Origin: Candidatus Latescibacterota bacterium | GTDB taxonomy: Bacteria; Latescibacterota; Latescibacteria; Latescibacterales; Latescibacteraceae | Assembly: GCA_018656855.1 (NCBI GenBank) | Contig: JABHYP010000055.1 | Coordinates: 1 to 7,659, forward strand | DNA length: 7,659 nucleotides | Reading direction: 5' to 3' | In this document: one piece after another, positions 1 to 5,855 of the stretch | How positions within the stretch are numbered: position 1 is the stretch's first letter | Layout: each line of letters opens with the position of its first letter | Program-made: the position numbers and the translations under genes | Notes under the pieces: generated by a model | The model's input: the letters and a program-made list of their open reading frames with translations, nothing else | Database searches by the model: none | What the model was told of the DNA's origin: nothing

Positions 1-1467
1 GAAGAACGCATCGAAATAAATCCACTTGCCGTATTCATCGTTCCAGACCTCGCAGACCTCATGACCATCAACTCCGAGTAGACGACCCTGCATCCCAAAC
101 GCCTGACAAAGACCGACGAAAAAGAGGTTCTGCTGAATACACATACCGCCGCCGCCCGCTTTGTTTATTCGGTTAACGATAGACAGAGCATCCCATTCGG
201 GATATTCCTGGTTGGGTGACGTCCAGCGCCAGCGTTTCTTTGCATAGTCGAGCAGCTTCATCTGGATTTCGAGCTGTGTGCGGCTTCCGGCGATGACTGT
301 ATCAAGATTCTCTTGTTTTCTCAGCAGATTCAATTCGGGCCTGTCACATTCTTCCCATTCCCAGTTCAAAGAAGAGTACCGAACCGAAGGATTGTCAACT
401 TCAAGGATATAGATGTTCTTGTGGCGCGGCACAGGAAACGACTCCTTGAATTCAGCCGATACCTGTGCTGATTTCACCACAGGGCTAACGAGCGGGTTTT
501 GAGTTGCGAGTACCGTTTTAAACTGGAAATAACGACGATTGAACGCTTCACCATCGATATCAAGGTCTAGAGCCGCGCCGCTGCCAACATTTTCATATTC
601 TTCCCACTCTTCGGAAAATGGGTCAGGGCTAGTCCCTTTCCTGAGCAAGTAGTTGACTGTTGCCCCTTCCGGAATGTCTGTTTGGATTGTTACGTGTAGC
701 TTCTTAATGGTTCTTTGACGTATTATGAGGTCATCGGAATTATCTTTCCAGAGGTCAATGACCGGACTTTCGAGCCAGCCATTATCGACGTGCCTTTCAA
801 GACAGATACGCACACAGTACTCGGCACGATCCTTCCCACCCTGCCCAAACGGGCTCATTTTCCAGGATTTTCCGTTATTTGTGGATTTAAATGATGTCTT
901 GCCCACATTGGCCGGGTCCCCGCCACCTTCTTCAAACTCATCTGCCCGTGCAAGCTGAAGAATCCACCCTTCTTCTTCGGCCTTCGCCTCCGGACAGAAT
1001 ATCTCTATAACGTTTTTTCCCTTTTTAAGCCATTCTGCGGGGAATTCGGCCCAGCGGACAGTTTCCCATCCTTTAAGCTTTGTATTGGGTATCTGTGCTA
1101 AGTTTCCATTAATTTGAAAACTGAGGGGATGTTTGGGATTCCGCTGGGGAAAGACATAGAGCCAGGCACGATGTGCTCTCGGATTGTCAATAGTAAGTAC
1201 TTTACGAGCTCGTATTTTCCCCCATACAGTATCTTTATGGACCCCTTTTTCGCTGTTTCCTGCACCTGATGCATCGTTTTCTACGAGGTCAAAGTTGAAA
1301 AGACTGACGCCACCGCCGGGATGCTTCATGAGTCTGTGCATAAAACCTGTCTCATAGATCGTTTCAGCATCTGCCTGCCATGAAAAGCGGTTGTCAACCT
1401 CTTGTGATATTGATGCAGCAGGATATATGATAATACTAAAAGCTATAAAGGTTATAATGCGTATCAT
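1..1467 (-). CDS. Secreted transglutaminase-like protein, N-terminal 489 residues (C-terminus beyond left edge)
   Basis: The frame stays open from an ATG at 1467 to the window edge, so the gene is partial. The start is supported by GGAGG six bases upstream. Residues 1-20 (MIRIITFIAFSIIIYPAASI) read as a Sec signal peptide, so the protein probably acts outside the cytoplasm. Residues about 65-165 look like a beta-sandwich or carbohydrate-binding type module (FQINGN, FPAEWLKKGKNVIEIF). An Asp-box-like STNNGKSW lies at residues 195-202. From about residue 390 the sequence matches a transglutaminase-like core: Cys443 in GGGGMCIQQN, then QAFGMQGRLLGVDGHEVCEVW with His469, and Asp486 in WIYFDAFF. 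The order and spacing fit a papain-like Cys-His-Asp triad, although the Cys-His distance (26) is rather short. Members of this superfamily include proteases, amidases and cross-linking enzymes; the substrate here cannot be told. Confident of the fold, not of the function. Confidence 0.8.
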   Translation of the reverse strand, partial: MIRIITFIAFSIIIYPAASISQEVDNRFSWQADAETIYETGFMHRLMKHPGGGVSLFNFDLVENDASGAGNSEKGVHKDTVWGKIRARKVLTIDNPRAHRAWLYVFPQRNPKHPLSFQINGNLAQIPNTKLKGWETVRWAEFPAEWLKKGKNVIEIFCPEAKAEEEGWILQLARADEFEEGGGDPANVGKTSFKSTNNGKSWKMSPFGQGGKDRAEYCVRICLERHVDNGWLESPVIDLWKDNSDDLIIRQRTIKKLHVTIQTDIPEGATVNYLLRKGTSPDPFSEEWEEYENVGSGAALDLDIDGEAFNRRYFQFKTVLATQNPLVSPVVKSAQVSAEFKESFPVPRHKNIYILEVDNPSVRYSSLNWEWEECDRPELNLLRKQENLDTVIAGSRTQLEIQMKLLDYAKKRWRWTSPNQEYPEWDALSIVNRINKAGGGGMCIQQNLFFVGLCQAFGMQGRLLGVDGHEVCEVWNDEYGKWIYFDAFF

Positions 1468-1525
1468 AGCCAGCCTCCAGGATTTTATATATACTTATGC
1501 GCTTTTTAAATTCATTCTGCTCAAT

Positions 1526-1542
1526 CCGAGACAATATCTCGG
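1526..1542. promoter_or_regulatory. 17-base palindrome, candidate operator upstream of the transglutaminase-like gene
   Basis: On the minus strand the sequence is CCGAGATATTGTCTCGG: a perfect 6-base inverted repeat (CCGAGA/TCTCGG) around five bases. Its near edge is 58 bases upstream of the ATG at 1467, a typical place for a regulator site. On the plus strand it is followed by a T-rich tract, so a plus-strand terminator is an alternative, but no plus-strand gene precedes it. The operator reading is therefore preferred, weakly. Confidence 0.4.
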
Positions 1543-1583
1543 TAAAAATAATTTTTTATCAGTTTTTTAATATTATGATGAAT

Positions 1584-1626
1584 TTAAAATAAAATGGGAT
1601 AGTATATAATGAAAACCATCCCATTT
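1584..1626 (-). terminator. Rho-independent terminator-like hairpin downstream of the 55-residue gene
   Basis: Arms 1592-1600 and 1618-1626 pair perfectly over nine bases (AAATGGGAT/ATCCCATTT). The stem can extend by a G-U and a G-C pair, leaving a loop of about 13 bases. On the minus strand the stem runs into a T-rich tract (TTTTATTTTA). It probably ends transcripts coming from the 55-residue gene and possibly from the aldo/keto reductase gene. That would insulate the transglutaminase-like gene, which then needs its own promoter. Confidence 0.55.
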
Positions 1627-1781
1627 AACATTACTTTAGATAAGTCTGTTGTCCGTCGCCATATTTCAAAATTGAGAATTGTGTATTCATTATTTCCTTT
1701 ACACTTCTCTCTTTAATGCCTTTGTCCCTCCCAAAAAGATGAGATCATTTAGGTTGTTACGCCGCTTATCCGGATTTACAT

Positions 1782-1949
1782 TCAGTTGTGAACATATTTT
1801 ATTGCACACGAAATGACAGCCAGCGTTAATGACAAATCCAGCCAGCCATTAGGGCCTGCGACTAAATTAGTTTGAACAAACGACAGAACAAGTGCAACTA
1901 CAAATATTATCACACTTACTAACAAAAGAGCCTTTGATAATACTTCCAT
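1782..1949 (-). CDS. 55-residue two-helix membrane protein, unknown function
   Basis: The ATG at 1949 is preceded by AGGGGA with a six-base gap, an excellent ribosome binding site, and the frame closes at TGA (1782-1784). The product begins MEVLSKALLLVSVIIFVVAL. Residues 4-25 form one strongly hydrophobic helix. A turn follows with Gln, Asn and PNGW (residues 33-36), and residues 37-50 (LDLSLTLAVISCAI) form a second, shorter hydrophobic segment before a KYVHN tail. The layout suggests a small inner-membrane hairpin protein. It lies 82 bases downstream of the aldo/keto reductase gene in the same direction and may be cotranscribed with it. I do not recognise a named family and cannot assign a role. 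The start signal and clean two-helix design make it likely to be a real gene despite its size. Confidence 0.7.
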   Translation of the reverse strand: MEVLSKALLLVSVIIFVVALVLSFVQTNLVAGPNGWLDLSLTLAVISCAIKYVHN

Positions 1950-2020
1950 AATGTGTCCCCTTTTTTTAAGTATGACTGATCCATATATATTATTACTGTA
2001 CTTTCCACGGACTTAGGAAA

Positions 2021-2037
2021 GCATGATTCTTTCATGC
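2021..2037 (-). other. Small hairpin overlapping the stop codon of the aldo/keto reductase gene
   Basis: GCATGA (2021-2026) and TCATGC (2032-2037) form a perfect six-base stem with a five-base loop, and the second arm contains the stop codon. On the minus strand it is followed by only three T bases, so it is at most a weak terminator or an mRNA end-stabilising structure. Confidence 0.3.
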
Positions 2038-3231
2038 AAATAATTCTCTGGCTTTACGGATATTCTCGGTCAGGTTAAGGCCATTTACGCATTTCACCGC
2101 ACATTCATCGCAGTCAGCACAGATATCCACACGGTTAGATTTGGGAAGCGCCTGATAATTTTCATAAGCCAGGTCAAGGTCTTTATAACCATAGGCATAG
2201 CCTAAACAACGATTAATATCACAAACCTTCACTCCCTTTGGACATTTTTCCCTGCACTCGGTACATCCGGCAACACCACGGCAGTAAGTGCTCTTGACGC
2301 CCTCACAGTAACGACGTATGATACGCCTATCATCTAAAGTCAGTTTCATTCCCATAACCGCAAGATTATCATTGAGGTGTTCGAAAGTTGTCATACCGGG
2401 GATTATTGTGTCCACATAATTATCATCGAGAACCCACTTTAGGAGCGCCTGCTGGGGAGTTGTTTTGGTCGACTTGTCTTTGCGAATATCCTCATACGGT
2501 ACTCGTGTATCGGGAGGCCAGGTCATTGTTATCAGGTTTTTCATTCCTATAATTGCAATGCCGGCTTCACGTGTTTTTTGGATGGATTTAGTAAGGCTCG
2601 GAGGGGAAAAATAATTATAGCCGGTTAGTATCGCTTCCCAGAATTTGCTGTCTATTCCTGCATCAAAAGGCTCGGGTTCAAAATTATGTGTTGAAAAACC
2701 CACAAACCGTGTCTGACCTTTCTTTCTTGCATCATCGAAAACTTTCATAGTGTCATCATTTAAAATTTCTTCTCTTTTATCCGATTTGTGAAATAATAAC
2801 AGGTCAACACGATCTGTCTGAAGCCTTTTCAGCGAGAGGTCAATCTCTTTACGTATAGATTCAGGCGTTTTATCCCTCAATCCTACTTTCGTTGTGAGGA
2901 AAACCTTATCCCGCTTGGTTTTCATTACACTACCGACAATCTTCTCATTCTCTCCCTTCATATAATAATGCGCGGTATCGATATAGTTGATTCCCGAATC
3001 TATAGCAGCATGTACAAGGTCGGCTTCCCTGTTATTCATCACACCGAAACCCATTTCTGTTACTTTGCAGCCGGTGGAACCGAGTTCCCGATACCTAACA
3101 CGGTTAAATTTTGATGCCCCCTGTGAATAGATCCTTCGGGGAAAAAGACCTGTGGCAGCAAGACCGGCTCCCGCAGCAGTTCCGCCAACAGCTACACTTT
3201 TTAAAAATCCTCTGCGATTCGTTGTTCCCAT
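2032..3231 (-). CDS. Tat-exported aldo/keto reductase with C-terminal ferredoxin-like cysteine clusters
   Basis: The product is a 399-residue NAD(P)H-type oxidoreductase of the aldo/keto reductase family (COG1453-like). The start is set at ATG 3231 because GGAGGAG sits six bases upstream; an ATG six codons earlier at 3249 lies before that site and is less likely. Residues 5-11 (NRRGFLK) are a twin-arginine motif followed by an Ala/Gly-rich hydrophobic stretch to about residue 30, predicting folded export. The TIM-barrel tetrad is visible: Asp85 in NYIDTAHYY, Tyr89 or Tyr90, Lys115 in FLTTKVG and His148 in LLLFHKSD. The tail carries C-x5-C-x2-C-x3-C (Cys317, 323, 326, 330) with extra Cys337 and Cys342, then a canonical C-x2-C-x2-C-x3-C (Cys371, 374, 377, 381). 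One or two 4Fe-4S clusters are therefore likely. The substrate is unknown. It is divergently oriented from the membrane protein gene at 3629. Confidence 0.88.
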   Translation of the reverse strand: MGTTNRRGFLKSVAVGGTAAGAGLAATGLFPRRIYSQGASKFNRVRYRELGSTGCKVTEMGFGVMNNREADLVHAAIDSGINYIDTAHYYMKGENEKIVGSVMKTKRDKVFLTTKVGLRDKTPESIRKEIDLSLKRLQTDRVDLLLFHKSDKREEILNDDTMKVFDDARKKGQTRFVGFSTHNFEPEPFDAGIDSKFWEAILTGYNYFSPPSLTKSIQKTREAGIAIIGMKNLITMTWPPDTRVPYEDIRKDKSTKTTPQQALLKWVLDDNYVDTIIPGMTTFEHLNDNLAVMGMKLTLDDRRIIRRYCEGVKSTYCRGVAGCTECREKCPKGVKVCDINRCLGYAYGYKDLDLAYENYQALPKSNRVDICADCDECAVKCVNGLNLTENIRKARELFA

Positions 3232-3442
3232 GCTCTTCTCCTCCAACATATTTTTTTGAATATCAATGCAAATAACTTATTCATCCACGATATCGATTTC
3301 GATAATCACCCATTTGAATGAATCACTGAACTTCTTGCTTTCAATATTATCAGAATAATGATAGAAGTCAAGATTAAGTTGAACTGAGGGAAATCAATTT
3401 TATATAAGGTTAATGCCGGAAAATCTTGAAATCTATATTGTT

Positions 3443-3464
3443 GTAGGGGCCGGAAGGCCTCCCT
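3443..3464. repeat. GC-rich palindromic element, probably a dispersed extragenic repeat
   Basis: The core GGCC-GGAA-GGCC (3448-3459) forms a tight tetraloop hairpin, extended by AGG on the left and CCCT on the right with a bulge. It stands out as a GC-rich island in AT-rich surroundings. The TTGTAGGGGC opening resembles imperfect palindromes commonly scattered between genes in environmental bacterial genomes. It is not followed by a T tract on either strand, so it is not a terminator. The assignment to a repeat family is from memory and needs other copies from the same genome. Confidence 0.35.
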
Positions 3465-3524
3465 GCGCAGCTAATTACTTGCTGACAGCACCGTATGGAA
3501 AAATTTTATGAACAGTATTATTAG

Positions 3525-3553
3525 TTGACATAAATATTTTTCCGGCTTATTTT
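3525..3553 (+). promoter_or_regulatory. Candidate sigma-70 promoter for the membrane protein gene
   Basis: A perfect -35 hexamer TTGACA (3525-3530) is followed after 17 bases by TATTTT (3548-3553), which matches four of six positions of the -10 consensus. It points toward the plus-strand gene starting at 3629 and would give a leader of about 70 bases. It is the best promoter match seen by eye in this region. Confidence 0.45.
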
Positions 3554-3628
3554 TCGCGATTATAAACATTTATGTTTTATGCTGTCAAACTTGGGTTATA
3601 AAACACAAATAAATATAAGATTCCGCTT

Positions 3629-4291
3629 ATGATTCCTCCTCGTTCACATTCGTACAAATTATCCCTGTCAATGATTTTTTTGTTCGCAGTGGCAATGGGA
3701 TATTTTGAGGCTGCGGTGGTAGTGTATATCCGTGAGGCGTTTTATCCGGAGGGATTTTCTTTCCCGTTGAAAATGATTTCAGCACGATTCATCATTATAG
3801 AACTGTTTCGCGAAATATCAACAATTATCATGCTCATTACTGTCGCGGTCCTGTCCGGGAAAAAGTTCTGGGAGCGGTTCGGGTACTTTCTTATCCTCTT
3901 CGGTGTGTGGGATATTTTTTATTACGTCTGGCTGAAAGCAACCATCAACTGGCCTTCGACTCTTTTTGATTGGGACATTCTGTTTCTAATACCTCTACCG
4001 TGGATAGGGCCTGTTATCGCTCCGGGCCTGGTTGCGGTTCTGATGGTTGCAATCGGGGTATCGCTGACGTATTTACATCATAAGGGGTATAGTTATAAAC
4101 CTTCACCGGCAACGTGGATGATGGCAGTTGCAGCTACTGTTGTACTGCTCTATTCATTTATACGGGATGTCGAAGCGGGATTGCACCAGACGATGCCGCA
4201 GCCATACCGCTATGAGCTTCTCTTCATAGGCCTGATACTGTATAGTGCAGCTTATATTGTTTCATATAGAAAGAAACAGAAAACTCCGTAG
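3629..4291 (+). CDS. Six-helix inner-membrane protein, conserved but uncharacterised
   Basis: The product is 220 residues and mostly hydrophobic. Predicted membrane segments lie near residues 13-33, 55-76, 84-103, 116-148 (perhaps one long or two helices), 163-178 and 196-212, with a positively charged end (YRKKQKTP). Short polar or aromatic motifs between helices look conserved rather than random: AMGYFEAAVVVYIRE (22-36), IELFREIST (57-65), FGVWDIFYYVWLKA (91-104), and NWPSTLFDWDILFLIPLPW (107-125). Buried Glu, Arg and Asp residues in membrane segments suggest a transporter-like or enzyme-like role. I recognise the pattern only as an unnamed family. The ATG at 3629 has no clear ribosome binding site; the Met at residue 15 has none either. 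It is the only plus-strand gene here and is convergent with the helix-turn-helix gene. Confidence 0.8.
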   Translation: MIPPRSHSYKLSLSMIFLFAVAMGYFEAAVVVYIREAFYPEGFSFPLKMISARFIIIELFREISTIIMLITVAVLSGKKFWERFGYFLILFGVWDIFYYVWLKATINWPSTLFDWDILFLIPLPWIGPVIAPGLVAVLMVAIGVSLTYLHHKGYSYKPSPATWMMAVAATVVLLYSFIRDVEAGLHQTMPQPYRYELLFIGLILYSAAYIVSYRKKQKTP

Positions 4292-4314
4292 CATTGATCT
4301 TATATCAAATAAAT

Positions 4315-4342
4315 TCCCAGGTGTTCTGTGCCGGGATTATTT
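4315..4342. terminator. Bidirectional terminator-like hairpin between convergent genes
   Basis: TCCC-A-GG (4315-4321) pairs with CCGGGA (4331-4336) with one bulged A and a nine-base loop. T-rich tracts follow on the plus strand (TTATTTT) and on the minus strand (ATTTATTTG). It lies in the 51-base gap between the stop codons of the plus-strand membrane protein gene and the minus-strand helix-turn-helix gene, as expected for a shared terminator. The stem is short and bulged, so strength is uncertain. Confidence 0.45.
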
Positions 4343-4639
4343 TCAATTACTGCACTCGTCACCGAGTGACAACTTCGCCCGTATTATCTCCAGAAGTCCG
4401 GTAATAACTTCTTCCTCCACTTCATACTGGGACGCAATTTGGCCGCAGGAAACACCGTTGAGAAAGAGCTCCAAAACCTCATTTTCCTCGACTGTCAGGC
4501 CGGAGTTGTCTGACCCGGAAACAATAACATGTTTACTTAAATATTTTTTCTCTTTACGCTGACATTCTTCATCGTATGAAGCAATTTCAGCTTCCCAGTT
4601 TTCGTTATAAGGTTCTTTTTTGCTTCTTTTGCCAGCCAC
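4343..4639 (-). CDS. 98-residue protein with LuxR/GerE-like helix-turn-helix
   Basis: I choose the GTG at 4639 as start because GAGGG (4651-4647) lies seven bases upstream, at the stop codon of the Nfu-type gene. An ATG at 4705 gives 120 residues but overlaps the Nfu-type gene by 56 bases and lacks an obvious binding site. The first 35 residues are charged and Lys/Glu-rich. Residues 48-90 fit the LuxR/GerE or sigma region-4 pattern: LTVEENEVLELFLNG, then VSCGQIASQYEV, then EEEVITGLLEIIRAKL. The would-be recognition helix is acidic instead of basic, which is odd for DNA binding. It may work through a partner or bind protein. It lies 10 bases downstream of the Nfu-type gene, so the two are surely cotranscribed. 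Its role could be regulation linked to iron-sulfur supply, but nothing in the sequence proves that. Confidence 0.65.
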   Translation of the reverse strand: MAGKRSKKEPYNENWEAEIASYDEECQRKEKKYLSKHVIVSGSDNSGLTVEENEVLELFLNGVSCGQIASQYEVEEEVITGLLEIIRAKLSLGDECSN

Positions 4640-4649
4640 TGACTTTCCC

Positions 4650-4868
4650 TCAAACAGATTCGACGCTCGAAACGCCTGGGACCTTTTTCTTAACCAGAGT
4701 TTCAATTCCGTTTTTAAGTGTCATCTGAGCCATCGGGCAGCCGCCACATGCTCCTGTGAGTTTCACTTTAACCACATCGCCCTCAAGACCCACATATTCG
4801 ACATCGCCGCCGTCAGCCTGCAGAGACGGTCTTATTTCATCCAGAGCTTCCTTGATTTGTTCTTCCAT
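4650..4868 (-). CDS. Nfu-type iron-sulfur scaffold (NifU C-terminal domain alone)
   Basis: This 72-residue protein is a stand-alone NifU C-terminal domain. Such proteins bind a 4Fe-4S cluster, often between two subunits, and hand it to apo-proteins in the cytoplasm. The family pattern is clear: IRPSLQADGGDVEYVGLEGD at residues 12-31, then LTGACGGCPMAQMTLKNGIE with the cluster-binding Cys41 and Cys44, then VPGVSSVESV at the end. No N-terminal NifU or A-type domain is attached, and the length is normal for the short form. The ATG at 4868 has AAAGG seven bases upstream. It leads the helix-turn-helix gene and follows dapF at an 82-base gap holding a palindrome, so a separate promoter is plausible. 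Confidence 0.93.
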   Translation of the reverse strand: MEEQIKEALDEIRPSLQADGGDVEYVGLEGDVVKVKLTGACGGCPMAQMTLKNGIETLVKKKVPGVSSVESV

Positions 4869-4913
4869 CGTAATACCTTTCTTTAATATGTGTTTATCAA
4901 ATAAATATCATCT

Positions 4914-4930
4914 TTCGTTATTGTAACGAA
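4914..4930. promoter_or_regulatory. Perfect 17-base palindrome upstream of the Nfu-type gene, candidate operator
   Basis: TTCGTTA-TTG-TAACGAA is a perfect seven-base inverted repeat around three bases, 45 bases upstream of the Nfu-type start and just after the dapF stop. There is no T run after it on the minus strand, so it does not look like a dapF terminator. The position suits an operator overlapping a promoter for the Nfu/helix-turn-helix pair. The regulator is unknown. Confidence 0.45.
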
Positions 4931-4950
4931 TAAACAGTGAAAAAGATACA

Positions 4951-5793
4951 TTAAAATTTATATTCACCGGTAAAAACAGTTTCTGCGCCGCCAGTCATGT
5001 GAAGTTCGTCATGGTTTTTCCATTCTATGAACAGATCCCCGTAAGCAAGATGAACCGACACCGTGTCGAATACAAGGCCGTTCAAAATCGCCGCAACGAC
5101 AGAAGCTGTAGCGCCTGTGCCGCATGCCAGAGTTTCGCCACTTCCCCGCTCCCAAACGCGCATCCTTAGGTTATTCCGGTCAAGAAGCTGGACAAATTCG
5201 GTGTTGATACGGTTTGGGAATAAAGGATTGTGTTCGAATTTTGGCCCGATTGACTTGAGGTCTACAGCATCAACATCATCGACAAATATCACACAATGCG
5301 GATTGCCGACATTGACCAGATTAATGCGGTATGATATGCCGTCGACAACAAGTTCCTCACCGATTACTCTTTCGGAATCCTCGCCGGTCATAGGGATTTG
5401 ACTTCTCCTTAGCGACGGTGTTCCCATAGATGTCGTCACATCGGCAAACTTACCTTTGACGAGATGTGCTTCCTGTTTGTGAGGGCCTTTTAGTGTTTCA
5501 GTCACAAATTCGGTCTTATCCGTAAGACCGGACTCTATTACGTAACGGGCAAGGCATCTGATGCCGTTTCCGCACATTTCCGCCTCGCTGCCGTCGCTGT
5601 TGATTACCTGCATCCTGAAATCATACTTCTCTGAGGGACCAATAAGAATGAGTCCGTCGGCGCCCCCTCCAAGATGTCTGTGGCACATTCGGGGAGCGAT
5701 CTCATGCGGATTCGGGAGGTTTTCTTTGAACAGATCGATGATTATGTGATCGTTTCCCAGCCCGTGCATTTTTGTGAATTTCAGTGTTTTCAT
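4951..5793 (-). CDS. dapF: Diaminopimelate epimerase
   Basis: The 280-residue enzyme interconverts LL- and meso-diaminopimelate in the cytoplasm, supplying lysine and the peptidoglycan cross-linking residue. The length is normal for the family. The N-terminal KMHGLGND (residues 8-15), the first catalytic cysteine Cys74 in EMCGNGIRC and the second Cys224 in ETLACGTGA are all present. So are the substrate-binding NSDGSEAE (65-72), VGNPHCV (162-168) and WERGSGET (214-221). One small oddity is His16 after GLGND, where most members have Phe. The ATG at 5793 has a modest GAGAG site eight bases upstream. It lies 62 bases downstream of the MazF gene, and that gap holds repeat-like sequence, so the toxin pair may contribute read-through transcription to dapF. 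Confidence 0.95.
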   Translation of the reverse strand: MKTLKFTKMHGLGNDHIIIDLFKENLPNPHEIAPRMCHRHLGGGADGLILIGPSEKYDFRMQVINSDGSEAEMCGNGIRCLARYVIESGLTDKTEFVTETLKGPHKQEAHLVKGKFADVTTSMGTPSLRRSQIPMTGEDSERVIGEELVVDGISYRINLVNVGNPHCVIFVDDVDAVDLKSIGPKFEHNPLFPNRINTEFVQLLDRNNLRMRVWERGSGETLACGTGATASVVAAILNGLVFDTVSVHLAYGDLFIEWKNHDELHMTGGAETVFTGEYKF

Positions 5794-5798
5794 TTTTT

Positions 5799-5852
5799 TG
5801 TCTCTCGCAAAGACGCGGAGGAGTAAGGTGTTAGCCCCGTCCTGGAGTTTAG
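5799..5852. repeat. Repeat-like intergenic patch between the MazF gene and dapF
   Basis: Two short elements recall dispersed extragenic repeats common in environmental bacteria. TCTCTCGCAAAGACGCGGAG starts at about 5801. TTAGCCCCGTCCTGGAGTTT starts at 5831 and is an imperfect palindrome (TTAGCCCC against GGAGTTTAG). They fill almost the entire gap between the MazF stop and the dapF start. The second may act as a weak hairpin after the toxin gene. The repeat identity is from memory; only the palindrome is seen directly. Confidence 0.35.
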
Positions 5853-5855
5853 TTA

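Larger units (their letters stand above)
1468..1781. other. Intergenic stretch between the transglutaminase-like gene and the 55-residue gene
   Basis: These 314 bases hold no convincing intact gene. They contain a 17-base palindrome (1526-1542) and a terminator-like hairpin on the minus strand (1592-1626). They also contain a possible frameshifted gene remnant on the minus strand (about 1631-1807), described under findings. The part nearest the transglutaminase-like gene (about 1475-1600) is very AT-rich and presumably carries that gene's promoter, but I see no clear -35/-10 pair. Confidence 0.5.
3232..3628. other. Divergent intergenic region between the aldo/keto reductase and membrane protein genes
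   Basis: These 397 bases contain no supported gene. They hold a palindromic repeat-like element (3443-3464) and a candidate plus-strand promoter (3525-3553). Near the reductase gene there is an AT-rich stretch with a run of seven T (minus strand A) just upstream of its ribosome binding site, and a small CGATATCG palindrome at 3288-3295. No clear minus-strand promoter pair could be picked out by eye. Confidence 0.5.

Noticed and set aside
725..958. Plus-strand open frame of 77 codons
   Set aside because: It lies fully opposite the transglutaminase-like gene, has low-complexity Ser/Pro-rich content and no ribosome binding site.
1526..1560. Palindrome plus T-rich tract as a plus-strand terminator
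   Set aside because: No plus-strand gene lies upstream, so there is no transcript for it to end; an operator is the likelier reading.
1631..1690. 19-codon minus-strand frame with an AAGGA site, just before the terminator, as a leader peptide
   Set aside because: It has no run of regulatory codons and no following gene under attenuation control before the terminator; kept only as part of the possible gene remnant.
3443..3464. GC-rich hairpin as a terminator
   Set aside because: No T tract follows on either strand and no gene ends nearby.
4245..4562. Plus-strand open frame of 105 codons at the end of the membrane protein gene
   Set aside because: It is mostly antisense to the helix-turn-helix gene, overlaps the upstream gene and shows no family features.
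4640..4705. N-terminal extension of the helix-turn-helix gene to an ATG at 4705
   Set aside because: It would overlap the Nfu-type gene by 56 bases, while a GTG at 4639 has a well-spaced GAGGG site.
5063..5401. Plus-strand open frame of 112 codons opposite dapF
   Set aside because: It is antisense to a strongly conserved enzyme gene and is best explained as a shadow of its codons.
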